Positions 12,206 through 23,994 of a stretch of 64,000 bases of DNA are shown one piece after another. This stretch comes from Letharia columbiana (Eukaryota; Ascomycota; Lecanoromycetes; Lecanorales; Parmeliaceae). Position 1 is the first letter of the stretch; every line of letters starts with the position of its first letter. Where the stretch lies: NCBI RefSeq assembly GCF_014066305.1, contig NW_023501038.1:1-64000 (forward strand). The letters are read 5' to 3'. The position numbers were made by a program, and so were the translations under genes. The notes beneath the pieces were generated by a model. That model was given only the letters and a program-made list of their open reading frames with translations, made no database searches and was not told the origin of the DNA.

Positions 12206-12356
12206 TGTTGGAATTCGGATCACGTGACTCTTGGCGTCTTGGCGATCACGTGACATGGTCACGTGACACGCCTTAGTGTGTTCGTATCTAGTCGCTCTTT
12301 TCTTCTATAGAACTCTCTAGTTAATATAACTAAGTATTCTATCTTATATTTTAATA
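12206..12356 (+). repeat. Copia 1 5' LTR with CACGTGAC motifs
   Basis: 151 bp, starting TGTTGGAATTCGG and ending TTTTAATA. It contains three copies of CACGTGAC (12221-12228, 12247-12254, 12260-12267), an E-box-type palindrome that could bind basic helix-loop-helix activators. It is mostly free of RIP, whereas the 3' LTR keeps only one intact copy of the motif and has others altered to ACGTGAC or CACGTAAT. Confidence 0.9.
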
Positions 12357-12372
12357 AATTATAAGCCTAAGC
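12357..12372 (+). promoter_or_regulatory. Copia 1 primer-binding site (mutated)
   Basis: AATTATAAGCCTAAGC follows the LTR. In Copia B the same place reads AATTATAAGCCCGAGC on the minus strand, so this looks like the same site with a C-to-T and a G-to-A change. Confidence 0.5.
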
Positions 12373-14990
12373 TTTACTCGATAACTATTTTAATTATTTT
12401 ATAATTTATCTATTATTTATTATAATTATAACTACTTTTAATATATTTATTATATTAATATTTATTAAATAATAATAGTTATAACCGCGGAGGACCTCTT
12501 CTATTAATCTTTATAATATAAATATTTCTTATTTTAAGATAGTTATTCTAGTTAAACGATATATAATAAATACGCTTTTAATAAAAAGAGTAAGGGTTAT
12601 AAGTAAGAGAGGCTATATTAAAATTATTAATATATTAATATATTATATTAATAATTTAATATATAAATTCTTATATCGCTTTTTATATAAGATAATTTAA
12701 AGCGAGTTAAGATATATTATATTTAATTATATAATATCGAAGTTATTATACGCCGTAATAAAGTATTATATATCTATACTTTTTCGTTATATAGCCGCTA
12801 TAACCGCTAAAATATTATTAATTTCTCTATATTAAATAGAATACGCTAAAAATAAAAGATAATATATTCTTATTCTTATACTTCGCTATATTAAAAATTA
12901 ATAATAAATAATAATATTCTAATATTCTATTATATAATTTTTATAATAGAGATTAAAATCTAATTTAAGATAATGATATAACGCTAAAAAAGAAAATAAC
13001 TTATACCTCGCGTACTAAATATATTAATATATAAAGAGAAATTATTCTTTATTATAGCGATTAAAAAATAATTATTCTCTATATTTATATAAATAAAACG
13101 ATTTTATGAAGAAGTTTTAATTAGTTTTAATAAGTAAGCGAAGCGAAATTATAAGTAATCTTATATTTAATTTTAATTAATTTTTTCGATAGAAGAGTTA
13201 ATTAATAGAAGATATTATATTATAAATATAATAGAGAGTAATTAAAATAATCGCGATAATAATATAAAAAATTTAATTTAATTAAATTCCCTCTTAAATA
13301 TAAAGAGTAATAATTTTCTATAAAGATTTTATATATTTATATTATATTTCTCTTTAGTATCTATAAATTAAAGTCTATCTTTTTAAAATATTATTAATTA
13401 TATTATAGATTATAACGTAAGATTTCTTTTTAAATAACGCTTTAAATTATATTAAACTAACTTTAAAGCTTAATAAAACTTTCTTTATACGCTTTAAATA
13501 ATTATAAATATTTTAAATATAAATAATATTAATAGCGAGTATACTTTAATTCCTCGCGCTAATTCTATTATTATATTAAATTAATTTATCTTAAATTATT
13601 ATTAGAGCTAATCTTAAATAAAGAGCTCTTTAAATTTAAAGCGAAGTTAATTTTATTAATATTATCTATTCTATTTACTTTATTAAACTCTATTATATTA
13701 TAAATCTTATTCTTAAATTCTTATTAAAACTTTATTTTATTAAGCTTTAAAAATTAAATTAATTCTTTATAAATAGTATTATATCTAAATATATCGATAT
13801 TAAGCTTTCAACTAATTTAAATTAACTTTATTAAATTCTTATATTTAAAAGCGCTTTTAATTATTATAAATAAAAGTAAAATATATAAGATTTCTTTATA
13901 TTATTAGATCTTTAATATTATATTAAAATTAATATTATTTAATTAATCTCTTATCTAGCGATTATCGTAAGAATAATAATTAATTAGCGATTTATAAGAG
14001 ATATTTTTAAAGCTATTATCGATATAGATATTATAATATAAATTAAAATATATTATAAACTCTATATTATAATAAAAACTCGCTATAAAAATAATTTATA
14101 TAATTTTATTAAAAGCTATATTAACGCTATAATCGTTTAAAAGAATTTAAAAAAATATAAATCTCGTAAATTAAATATTCTTAATTTTATTATTTAAAAA
14201 TTAAAATCTCTTACTCTTATTATTTATAAAAATAAGTTATAAATCTATATTAATTAATTTATAAGTCTATTATAAGAGGTTAATAGCTTATTCGAGAAAT
14301 ATCTCTTTACTATTAATAAAAATTAAAAGATTTATTATTTTTATAAGAGTCTAGATAACTAGTATACTTAATATTATAAAATTTATAATTAAAATTATAA
14401 TCTTTATAATAAAAATAAGTCTTTTAAATTTATACTAGCTTATATTAAAATATAATAATTTAATATTATCTCTAATTCTATTATCTTCGCTAAATCTTTT
14501 AATACTTATACGATAACTATCTATATTAAAATAAATATTTATATTCTTATTTCTATAACGTCTATATTAATTAAATATTATATTTAAAATAATATTAATT
14601 CTAATAACTTTTATATCTAAATATAAATCTATAAATATTATATTATTTATAATAAGAATTTTTATTTTATTAAGAAGTACTTTAAATAATTAAAGCGTAA
14701 GCGCGTTCGCGAAGAATTTTAAGCCTCTAAAAAAGATTACGATAGTTATAACGATTAAGATAAAAAAGATAATTAAGAAAGTAATAATATTAATATTAAA
14801 TCTAAATCTAAAAAATCTAAAAAAAAAAATTAATCTTTTAGTATTAAGATAGTTATTATAACTATCTAGTCTATAATAGCGCGCTACTTTATCGTTTATA
14901 CTATTATTATATTTATTATTAACTTCTAAGCGTTAAATAATAAGATTTATAAATTTTTCCTTTCAGAGGTGTCGTCGACGACGATGGCAC
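12373..14990 (+). other. Copia 1 long leader
   Basis: About 2.6 kb lie between the LTR and the first recognisable gag sequence, which is long for Copia. Blocks such as the one around ACCGCGGAGGACC (12485) and the A-rich block around 12690-12850 have counterparts next to the 5' LTR of Copia B. From about 14690 a plus-strand frame gives a basic-acidic stretch (KRKRVREEF, later KSKSKKSKKKN), so part of it may be coding. It ends in a RIP-free island with TTCCTTTCAG at about 14961-14970, which looks like a 3' splice site. Confidence 0.5.
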
Positions 14991-16380
14991 GTTCTAAGGG
15001 CGCTAATAGCGGCGTCTTATTAACAGTACTTAAGTTTATATATAGTACCTTAACGTAATAACTTTAAAAGCTTAATATCTAAGAAATCTAGTTATAGACT
15101 CTCAGCTATTTTCTAATAAAGTATCTCTATATCTCTATTAAATATCTAAGAGAAATAAAATAATTATATAATAGATAAAGTCATTTTATTATTCTAACAG
15201 ATTACTTTATTTAATACTTCGCTATTATTATATTACCCTTTAAAGCGTATATATATCGCGATATAAAAAACTTTTCTATTAAACTAAAATAGTTAAAAGA
15301 GATAACGATTAAGATTTAAAAGCTAAGAATCTTATTAGAAGATATATTTTAAAAAATCTAAATTAAAATATAATATAAATAATTAATATATTATATTAAT
15401 TATTAATATAACGCTATAATATTAATATCTAACTCTATTAAAATTATTATAAAAGAGTCTTCTTTAAATCGATAACTTAAAACTATTAATAGATAATTTA
15501 TTAAAAATTAATTAAATAATAAAGTAATATAAGAGAATAGTATATCGTTAAGATATAGTTTATTTTTAAATAAGCTATAATCTAATAGTAAAATAAATCT
15601 AATATCTATTAAGTTTTACTAATCTTCTTTCTTTCGATATAAAAAACGTTTTAATTTAGATTTTTTAAAGAGATAAATTATTAATAAAGAGAATATTAAT
15701 TAACGCGTATTAAAGAAGTAGAAGAGAAAGAAGCGAAGAAGAATTAAAAAGAATAAATAGCGCGAAAAAGATAGAGAATAGTAGAGAAGTTAAGGCTAAA
15801 GAGAGAAGACTCTTTTTAGCTCTATAAATTCTATAAGTAAAATTATTAATTATAAAATTGCGATAAATTAATAGAAAAAATAATCTCTCTATCTTTATCG
15901 TCTAAAATATTAATCTCTAAATAAGAGTTAATAAGCCTATCTTATAATCTTAGACGAGAGACTAAAAGTCATTAATTTTAGCGATAGAATTAAAGGCTTT
16001 ATTTTTATCTATTAGCGTCGCTATAGATTAAGAATTTTAGCGAATAGAATATAGATTACGACTTATAATAAGTTTAAAATATTATATATAGAAAATCTTC
16101 TTTAATAATTACTCTATAGAAAGATTTAATTAAAAATTAATTTTATTTAAATATTATTATAATAATAATTATACTCTATTTATAGTATTAATTAATTTTT
16201 ATTTTATATATAAATTAAATATATAATATCGAAAGCGATATAGAAAGAGTTTTTTATTATTTTAAATCGATTAATTTTTAACTCGATACTCGAGATAAGA
16301 ATTATTAATAAGATAATCGCTTTTATAGCACTTAGCTTTAATCTAAGAGATATTAATAAGAAATAATAAAATATCCTCTA
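14986..16380 (+). pseudogene. Copia 1 gag relic
   Basis: The probable start is the ATG of ATGGCACGTTCTAAGGGCG at about 14984, the only part of the element body with normal base composition. Further on, about 15823-15867, the plus-strand frame reads Y-K-F-Y-K-Q-N-Y-x3-N-C, matching a CCHC zinc knuckle (C-x2-C-x3/4-H-x4-C) in which RIP changed Cys and His to Tyr. The rest is rich in TAA/TAG. The end is only an estimate. Upstream context suggests a spliced or separately started gag. Confidence 0.5.
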
Positions 16381-19300
16381 TTAGGCTGCTATTTAGGCCT
16401 TATAAAAATATTATTTATTATATAGTTTTAGCGATTTAGTTATATACTAGTTTCTAGATATCGCTTAAAGTTATTATTAAATTTTAATTTAAAAGTAGAT
16501 TTTTATAGATCGAGTTTTATATTTTTATAAAAGATATTAAATTAAGAAGTATAATATATAAGTATTTAAGAATCTTTAGAGAGAGCTTCTCGATCGAATA
16601 AAGATTTATAAAAGCTCTACTTATATAATATCTAACTTCTCTATAATAATAAATTAAATCGAGCGTAAGATAATAGAGATAATTAAAAAGTCGAATAATA
16701 TTATAAAGAATTAGAATATAGATATTAGCGATATTAGCGATTAGAATAAATTAATAAATTTAAATCTATTATTTAAATAGTTTTCTAATTTTTTATTTAT
16801 ACTCTTTTATCTCTAATTTTATTTTATTTAATATTAATTTAGTAAAGTTATTTAATATAATCTCTCTCTATAAAGATCTTTACGCGATATTTTATATATA
16901 CTCGAGCGCGAGTAGTTTACGAGTTTAAGTCTTTATAGATTTCTAGATAGAGTATCTTTATTAAGACGACTATCTTATTTAAATAGTCGCATAAAATAAA
17001 TAATTTTCAAATTAAAGATTTATAATTTTTTTAAGATTAAATCCTTAAATAAAGTCTCTATTACTACACTTTTTATTATAATAATAATATTATCTCTTTA
17101 GCTTCGTAATTATATATATATTTAATATATTATTTATAATTTCTTAATTTTTAAAATCTTCTAATAAACTCGTCGATAATAATTATATAGCTTTCGACTT
17201 TAATAATATTAATCTTAAATATAAAATAAAGAATATTAAGCGTATTTAAAATATATCTAAATGCGATTTTAATTTAATTTCTAAGAGATAATTAAAGAAG
17301 TAATAATACTCGCTTTCTTTTATTCTCGATAGTCTTTTTATAGAAAAATAGTAGTTTTTCTTTAAATATATCTAAAGTCGCTTTTATACGCTTAATATTT
17401 AAAGAGATATTTCTCTAACCTTAATCGTTATTAATAAAAAAAATTTATTTATAATAAATTTCTTATTAAGTCTATAAAGCCCTCTAATTAATAAGAGTCT
17501 TAAATTTATAAAAAAACTCTATATATATAATATACTTATATAAATTATTTAGATATTTAGAATATTAAAAAGATAGCTAAAATATATATTAGAATAAATT
17601 TTTTTAAATTTTTTCTTAATAATATTTACGAGCTATACTCCGTAGTTAATCTTAAAATAAAATCTTATAAACGCTATATTATTCTCGGGAGATAGGAGAA
17701 TAACTTAATTTATATTAATCTCTAAAGATCGTTTAACGCTTCTTATAATAACTATATATTTATAATTATCTTTCTAAATAATTTTACTCTATACTTTAAT
17801 ATCTATCTTTTATTAAATAAATCTAGCGAGTTTATTCTTATTATATTTAAGCTCTTTCTTAATAATATAAAATATAATAATTATTATTATACTCGCCTTC
17901 GCTTTAATTATAATATAAAATATTAAAATTATAAAATAAAAGCCTTTTATCTATCTAGAGAAATTATCTAAAAAGATATTATATTAGAAAATCTCTAAAT
18001 AAATAATAAGTTTAAATAATTAAGCGTTATTATTTAGCGTAAAATTAGCGTAATATTTAAGAAAAGCGATTTATCGTAGAAATATTAGATCGAGTTTATT
18101 TATATTAGAAATTATTTATATAATTATTAATCTATAATTAAATAAGATATTACTTCTTTTAAAGTTTATATTAATTCTTTTTTAATATTTCTTATCTACG
18201 TATTATTAGATAAATAAACTTTTATTAAATTATATTTAAAATTATTAGTTAAAAAAAGTATTAAAATTATATAATTAAAAAATAACTTATAAACTATTAA
18301 AATTATTTCTATTATATACTCTTAAATAATAATAAGATTATTATTATCTCGAATATTAAGTAATTTAATAACGTTTCTTTTAAGTCTATATTCTTTATTT
18401 TAGAAGAGAATATATATAATAATATTAAAATAATAGTCTATCGCAACGATCGTCGGCTTATTAAAATTATTAATTATTTTAAGAATTATCTTCTTTCTTT
18501 ATCTATAATTTTAAGAGAGAATTACTAAAAGAGATAAGTAACTTTCGTTAAAGATAAAGCTAATAACTTATTTAATTTTATTTAAATTTTTAAAAGAATT
18601 TAATTAATAGTCTTAACTAATTTAGAGTCTTTAAAAGAGTAATTATTTAATATATTTAGTAATAAAACTCTCTCTATAGCTTCTATAACGGCGTTTTCTA
18701 AATTTATTACTCGCTTTATAAGCGATTATAATCTAATCTTAATAACGAGTTGCCTATCTAATATCTTAAAAGTATATAAAAAAATTTCTCTAAATTTCTT
18801 AGCGCTATTAATAAAAGCCTTCTTTTTTAAACTTTATAAATCTCGAATTTATAAAAAAACTATATCGAACTCTTATTATAAGATATATTAGAAAATTATT
18901 ATAAAGAAAAAAGTTAACTCGCTTATTATTAATAGAACTTAAATTCTAATAAATCTCTTATTAAATATATATATTTTAGAAGGTTAATAGATTTATAAGC
19001 TTAAGCGTAATCTCGTAGAGGAGATTATATAATATAAAGCTCGCTAGATTATTTATAACTTTAAATAATAAGAAGAAATTAATTTTAATAAAATCTTTAT
19101 CTTTATTATTAAGTTTATAAATTATAAAGTAATCTTTATACTAATAACTATCTTAAATTAAAAACTTAAATAAATAAATATTAAAATCGTCTTTCTATAT
19201 AACGATATTAAGAAGATAATTTATATTACTTAATCTATTAACTTTAAGATTAAAGATTAAAAGAATAAGATATATAAATTTATTAAGATACTTTACGATT

Positions 19301-20440
19301 TAAAGTAATCCCTTAAAGTTTAATATAATACTCTTATAATCTATTTAAAGAAACTAGGTTTTAAATTTATTACTATTAATCTCTCTATATTTATTAATAA
19401 TATTACTATTATCGCTATTTACGTAAATAATATTCTACTCGCGAGTCTTAATAAAATCGAAATATAAGATATTAAGAATAAGCTTAATAAGAAGTTTAAA
19501 ATAATTAATTTAAGATCTTATATCTATTATCTTAATATAACAATTATTAAAAATTATACTAATCGAATTTTACGTCTTAGCTAAAAAAGCTATATTAAGA
19601 AATTTCTAGAGAAATATAGTATATTAAGCTTTACGCTATCGCCTACTCTTATTAATAATAATAAATTTTATATTATTAAAGATAATTTTACCTCTATTAA
19701 TTAGTCTTATTATATCTATTAATTAATTATAAAATTATTTATATATATAATACTAAGTACTTAACTTAATATCGTATTTATTATTTTAATAGTCTCTAAA
19801 TATATCTTAAATCTCGATAAATCTTATTAAAAGACTATTAAGCGTATCTTTTAATATCTAAATAATATTAAGAATTAATAATTAATATTTAAAGGAGATT
19901 TAAAATTATTTATTAATTATATAAACGCGGATTAAGCGAGTAATTAGAATACTTAATATTCTATCTCTAATTACATCTTTAATATAAATAATATTATTAT
20001 TAATTAATTATCGAAATAATAATTTATTATAGCGTTATTCTTTTATAAAATTAAATATATTAATTAGATATAAGCTATTAAGAAGATAGTTTAATTATAT
20101 AAACTTCTTAATTAATTTAATCTTAGCGCTAAATATATATAGACTATTATTATCTACTACGATAATTAAAATATTATAATTCTTATTAAAAATCTTTAAT
20201 TTTATACGCGTATTAAGTATATTAATATTTAGTATTACTATATACGAGAATAAGTTATTACTAATATTATTACTTTTAAATATATTTCTATTAAATAATA
20301 GATAATCGATAGACTTATTAAAATACTATTTAAGAATAAATTTAAGAAATTTTATATATTAATTAAATTAAAATATTATTTATAGTATTACTTATTTAGG
20401 AAAGTCGACTTTAACTCTAGAGAAGCTATTTTATTAATCC
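16381..20440 (+). pseudogene. Copia 1 pol (integrase, RT, RNase H) relic
   Basis: The RT core is clear. NIKIVFLYNDIKKIIYI at 19177-19227 matches the Copia block (D)VKTAFLyGdieeeiYm. IAIYVNNILLAS at 19411-19446 is the catalytic YVDD loop with both Asp changed to Asn by RIP. RNase H follows at 19921-20040, with INADQAS for the DADWA motif and YSISNYIFNINN for the rS-tSGYvF block. Integrase should lie about 16800-18600, but I could not anchor its catalytic residues. Homologous frames occur in Copia B (RT at about 55900-56080) and Copia A (about 49330-49410), both minus strand. Confidence 0.8.
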
Positions 20441-20689
20441 CCGTAGTTTAAATAATTTATTTAAGCTATTCGTCGAGCCTTATACTTAATGCGGACTCGC
20501 CATTTTATATCGAAATAGCTATTTCTTTAGCGCTATTATCGCTATCGCTACTAAAATCTTTAAAGCTCTTTTAAAGCACCCTTATTTATATTACTATTAC
20601 TACTAGCCACTATTACTAAGAACTAGATATCTAAAATAATCTTCGTAGAGACTTTATAACCGATCGCAATATGTAGAACGGAGAATTTC

Positions 20690-20866
20690 TTCCAATTATT
20701 TCATTCAGTTATTTTTACAAATATCCTCCGACCTTAAATCAATCGATTTTTAGTGTATATTAGATGGCCTAGAAATAAAATTTCTAAAAAACCGCTTTTT
20801 GATAAAAAGTGGAATTTAGTGGCGATGTCAATTTGATATAGTCATTTTTAGATTTCGACTTTTCAC
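20690..20866 (+). other. conserved 3' untranslated block of the Copia family
   Basis: It is shared with Copia A (about 40795-40985) and Copia B (about 54240-54440) at unusually high similarity and with little RIP. It includes a short inverted repeat around AAAAAACCG/CGGTTTTTT and a run AAAAAGTGG. Confidence 0.7.
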
Positions 20867-21150
20867 TTTAGTTATCTAATACTAAACTTACATTAACTAC
20901 TTAGCTTAAACTTTACTTTAATTATCTAGCGCTAAACTTACTACTTTAATTTTACTTTAATTATTTAACGCTAAACTTACTTTAATTACTTAGCTTAAAC
21001 TTTACTTTAATTATTTAATACTAAACTTACTTTAACTATTTAATTTAAACTTTACTTTAATTATCTAGCGTTAAACTTACTTTAACTATTTAACTCGAAC
21101 TTTACTTTAACTATTTAGCGCGAACTTCACTTTAATTACTCGACGCTAAA
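20865..21150 (+). repeat. Copia 1 3' minisatellite
   Basis: About eleven imperfect units of 24-26 bp follow the pattern CTTTACTTTAATTATCTAGCG then CTAAA. Copia A and B have only one to three unit-like pieces at this place, so the array expanded in Copia 1 or shrank in the others. Confidence 0.85.
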
Positions 21151-21258
21151 ACTCTAGCGAAAATCGATTAAATCATTTTTTACTTTATTTATCTAATTTT
21201 AACACTATTAATATTAAACTTCGTATTTATCGAATTTCGCGTATAAAAGAATATATAC

Positions 21259-21267
21259 GAAGGGGAG
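21259..21267 (+). promoter_or_regulatory. Copia 1 polypurine tract
   Basis: GAAGGGGAG lies immediately before the 3' LTR. The same tract is at 40591-40599 (Copia A, minus strand) and, with one change, at 54021-54029 (Copia B, minus strand). Confidence 0.85.
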
Positions 21268-21418
21268 TATTAGAATTCGAATTACGTGACTCTTAGCGAC
21301 TTGGCGATCACGTAATATAGTCACGTGACACGCCTTAGTGTGTTCGTATCTAGTCGCTCTCTCCTTTCATAGAACTCTCTAGTTAATACAACTAAGTGTT
21401 CTATCTCATATTTTAATA
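21268..21418 (+). repeat. Copia 1 3' LTR
   Basis: 151 bp, the same length as the 5' LTR, starting TATTAGAATTCG where the 5' copy has TGTTGGAATTCG. The differences are RIP-type transitions. Confidence 0.92.
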
Positions 21419-21423
21419 GATTC

Positions 21424-21575
21424 TTCGTTCTTATATTTAAACAAGTATAAGGATTCTTTACTTCAGAAAGCATAAGGATCCTCGACTTCTGCTGGTATTG
21501 ATGGAGAACTCTGTTAGTTTCTAGTAGCAGGCTATTATATAGTGGCTACTGCTACTATATAGGTGTTGCTACTAC
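21424..21575 (-). other. Gypsy V leader next to its 5' LTR
   Basis: It continues Gypsy V after the Copia 1 insertion (GATTC then TTCGTT). The base composition is nearly normal. It should hold the primer-binding site and possibly the start of gag, but I could not identify the tRNA from GTAGTAGCAACACC. Confidence 0.6.
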
Positions 21576-21744
21576 TATTATAATAACGTACGATTCTTAA
21601 AAATCTCATTTCTAAAAAAGACGTTTCTTAAGTGGTGAAAAGATGATTCTTCTCTATGAAATCTGATTGCCTAAATACATCTTTAGTGTTATATTATATT
21701 AAGTTATTAGTCTCTAGCTTCTATTATAAGTATAATTCATAATA
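21576..21744 (-). repeat. Gypsy V 5' LTR
   Basis: 169 bp, aligned end to end with 4408-4576. It is followed by AGTTA, the second half of the duplication. Confidence 0.92.
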
Positions 21745-21749
21745 AGTTA

Positions 21750-21768
21750 CGTAATTCGAATTTTAATA
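21750..21768 (-). repeat. Copia C 5' LTR, last 19 bp
   Basis: CGTAATTCGAATTTTAATA completes the LTR interrupted at 4407. After this the flank reads AAACT, but no left-hand partner exists because Copia C is truncated. Confidence 0.88.
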
Positions 21769-23053
21769 AAACTATCTCTATTATTAATAGATTAAATTTA
21801 TTATTAACTTATTTACATAATAAGTCTAATACTTCTTTTATTATATTTACTTATATATACTTATTATTTATATTTATACTTATTAAGACTTATTAAAAAT
21901 ATATTAATAATAATATTCTTATTAAATCTCTTAATATCTCGATAAAGTTTTAAATCGAGATTATTATAAATAATATCGAGTTAATTTTTAATAAGAATTA
22001 TATTAATATTCTTAATTAATCTTAAGATCTTTTATTATATTATAAGTATAAGTATGAGATTTTAGTAATAAAAGTTATAATGATTCTTCTAAGGAAAGTT
22101 ATTGCTAAGATATCGAGTACTAAACTATACTAAGTATTAAGTTATATTAAGTCGTATTAAGCTTATCTCCGACGATAGATATAGCTATTAAATAAATTAT
22201 AATATCTTTCTCTCTCGAGAAAAAGCTTATCTTAAGTATTAAAGAAAAATCTATAAAAAGTATTAATAAGTTTAAGATAGATATTTAGTAATAGTGCTAG
22301 AAATTTTATCGGCTTAAATATAATCTTCTAGGCTTATTTATTTGCTAAGTATTAGAGAAATTCTAAAATCTTAACCCTTATATTAAGTGACTAGAGATTT
22401 TATATTTAAAAACTTTATCGCGAGAGTTTTAATAGCGTTATTACTTTTTTATAAAATAATATTAATATTCTATTTAATTTATTTTCTATCTATTATAGTC
22501 GTTATTATCTTTAATATTAAAAATTTATTTCTTAGAATTATTATCGCGTTATTCTAATATAAGCTAAAGATTATTAAAGCTTAAATCTTATAATTAATAA
22601 AGATAATAGTAGTAGATAAATTAGCGATTTATTTAAATAATTTAATCTCTATACTTCTTAACTTTATTAATATCTTATTTTTAAAAAATTTAATATTTAA
22701 AAAGTTTATAATTAATAATATTAAAATAGAGTTTAAAAATAGAATTAGCTATATAGCTAAAAATAAGATATTAATTAGCGGAGTTTTTAATAAAGTCTAT
22801 TTAAGAGAGTTTAATATTAAAATTAATATTTAATTAAAACGTAGAGTTTTGAGAGATTACAACTTCTTAAATCTCTATTATTTATTTAATAGAAGAATCT
22901 CTAGAATATTTTAATCTTCTAAAATTTTAAAATTATTTAAATAAATATCTTCTAGATAATAATATTATATCGTTTTTTCTTTAATATCTTTTACTAGCTT
23001 ATTAGAATATATTTTATTTCTTATATTCTTTTAAATATTAATAGAGAGCTTAT
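21769..23053. other. unassigned relic sequence left of TRIM2
   Basis: RIP-mutated with no clear family motif. A plus-strand frame at about 22710-23050 stays fairly open (RVLRDYNFLNLYYLFN) and would continue across TRIM2, so this was probably coding before TRIM2 inserted. A piece around 22080-22160 (AATGATTCTTCTAAGG onward) vaguely resembles the Gypsy V LTR and might be a diverged relative. I do not recognise the product. Confidence 0.35.
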
Positions 23054-23234
23054 TATTATAATATTAGCCCCTTCGGCTATCGTATAACATATCGCGTATT
23101 ATCAAGGCTAGTAATTACTAGCCATTATTAGCCATCTATTTTATATATATAAATATTCGTATATCTTATAAATTAATAATTAGTCTTTTAGTCTTTTAAT
23201 TAATTCTAATATATCTAATATTCTACTTTTAATA
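23054..23234 (+). repeat. TRIM2 5' LTR
   Basis: 181 bp, homologous to the TRIM1 LTRs and followed by GGTTATAAGCC. Confidence 0.9.
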
Positions 23235-23806
23235 GGTTATAAGCCCGAAAACGAGTAAGATAATATCGAATACCCTTACACTTTCTAATATAAATATTAA
23301 ACTAAGTCTTTAATAATCGTTTATAAATAGATATACCTTATAGCGACAGCCTATTTTTTTTAGCTTATATCCACCGACGAGAGGGCTATCGCTATTTAAT
23401 TCCTATATAAAAAATATCGAACTAAAATCCTTATTTCATTCGAGGTCCCAAAATCAATACGGATAAAAAACCCTTATATTATACGAGGACCCGAATTAAT
23501 TAAAAACCCTTATATTATTTCGAGGTCCCGAAATAATACGAGTAAACTAATAAAACCCTTAAATCATTTCGAGGTCTTGAAGCAATACGGGCAAACCATT
23601 AAAAACCCTTATATTATTTCGAGGTCCTAAAACGGGTATTCAAAAGCCCCGGCACTCTTCCTATTTTCCTTATCGAGGTTTTTTATAAATTTAACGAGGT
23701 TAGATAAATAATCAATCTCGAATATAAAGCGTGGATTTAGAAACTAATATATATAAGATATAATATACTAAGATTTAGGAAATTAGTTTTTAAGGCTATC
23801 GAGGAG

Positions 23807-23989
23807 TATTATAATATTAGCCCCTTCGACTATTATATAATATATCGCATATTATTAGAGCTAGTAATTACTAGCTATTATTAGCTACCTATTTTATATA
23901 TATAAATATCCATATATCCCATAAATTAATAATCAGTCTTTTAGTTACTTTCAATCAATTCTAACATATCTAGTATTCTACTTTCAACA
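23807..23989 (+). repeat. TRIM2 3' LTR
   Basis: 183 bp. It ends TTTCAACA, showing the unmutated CA terminus that the other three copies have lost. Confidence 0.9.
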
Positions 23990-23994
23990 CTTAT

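Larger units (their letters stand above)
12201..21423 (+). mobile_element. Copia 1, full-length LTR retrotransposon with TSD
   Basis: The element spans 12206-21418 (9213 bp) between identical-length LTRs of 151 bp, flanked by perfect GATTC duplications (12201-12205 and 21419-21423). The order LTR, primer site, leader, gag, pol, 3' untranslated region with minisatellite, purine tract, LTR fits Copia. RT and RNase H motifs confirm the class. Its LTRs and 3' end are homologous to Copia A, B and C, but it is about 2 kb longer than A and B (each about 7.1 kb). The excess lies upstream of RT. It inserted into Gypsy V. Confidence 0.9.
4408..21744 (-). mobile_element. Gypsy V, full-length LTR retrotransposon with nested insertions
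   Basis: It is bounded by 169-bp direct repeats (4408-4576 and 21576-21744) and flanked by the 5-bp duplication AGTTA (4403-4407 and 21745-21749). It is inserted in the 5' LTR of Copia C. Removing TRIM1, Copia 1 and their duplications leaves about 7.15 kb, a normal Gypsy length. Coding relics read on the minus strand, so the right-hand LTR is the 5' LTR. Order in element orientation: leader (21575-21424), gag and protease (12200-9224), then RT through integrase (8251 to 4768). RIP is heavy in the centre but nearly absent in the last 600 bp at the left end. Confidence 0.88.
23049..23994 (+). mobile_element. TRIM2, second copy of the mini-LTR element with TSD
   Basis: The element 23054-23989 (936 bp) has LTRs at 23054-23234 and 23807-23989 and perfect CTTAT duplications at 23049-23053 and 23990-23994. 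It has the same primer-binding site (GGTTATAAGCCCGA), inverted repeat, minisatellite and purine run (cgaggag) as TRIM1. Its internal domain carries more RIP than TRIM1, while its 3' LTR keeps the original CAACA end. There is no coding capacity. Confidence 0.92.
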
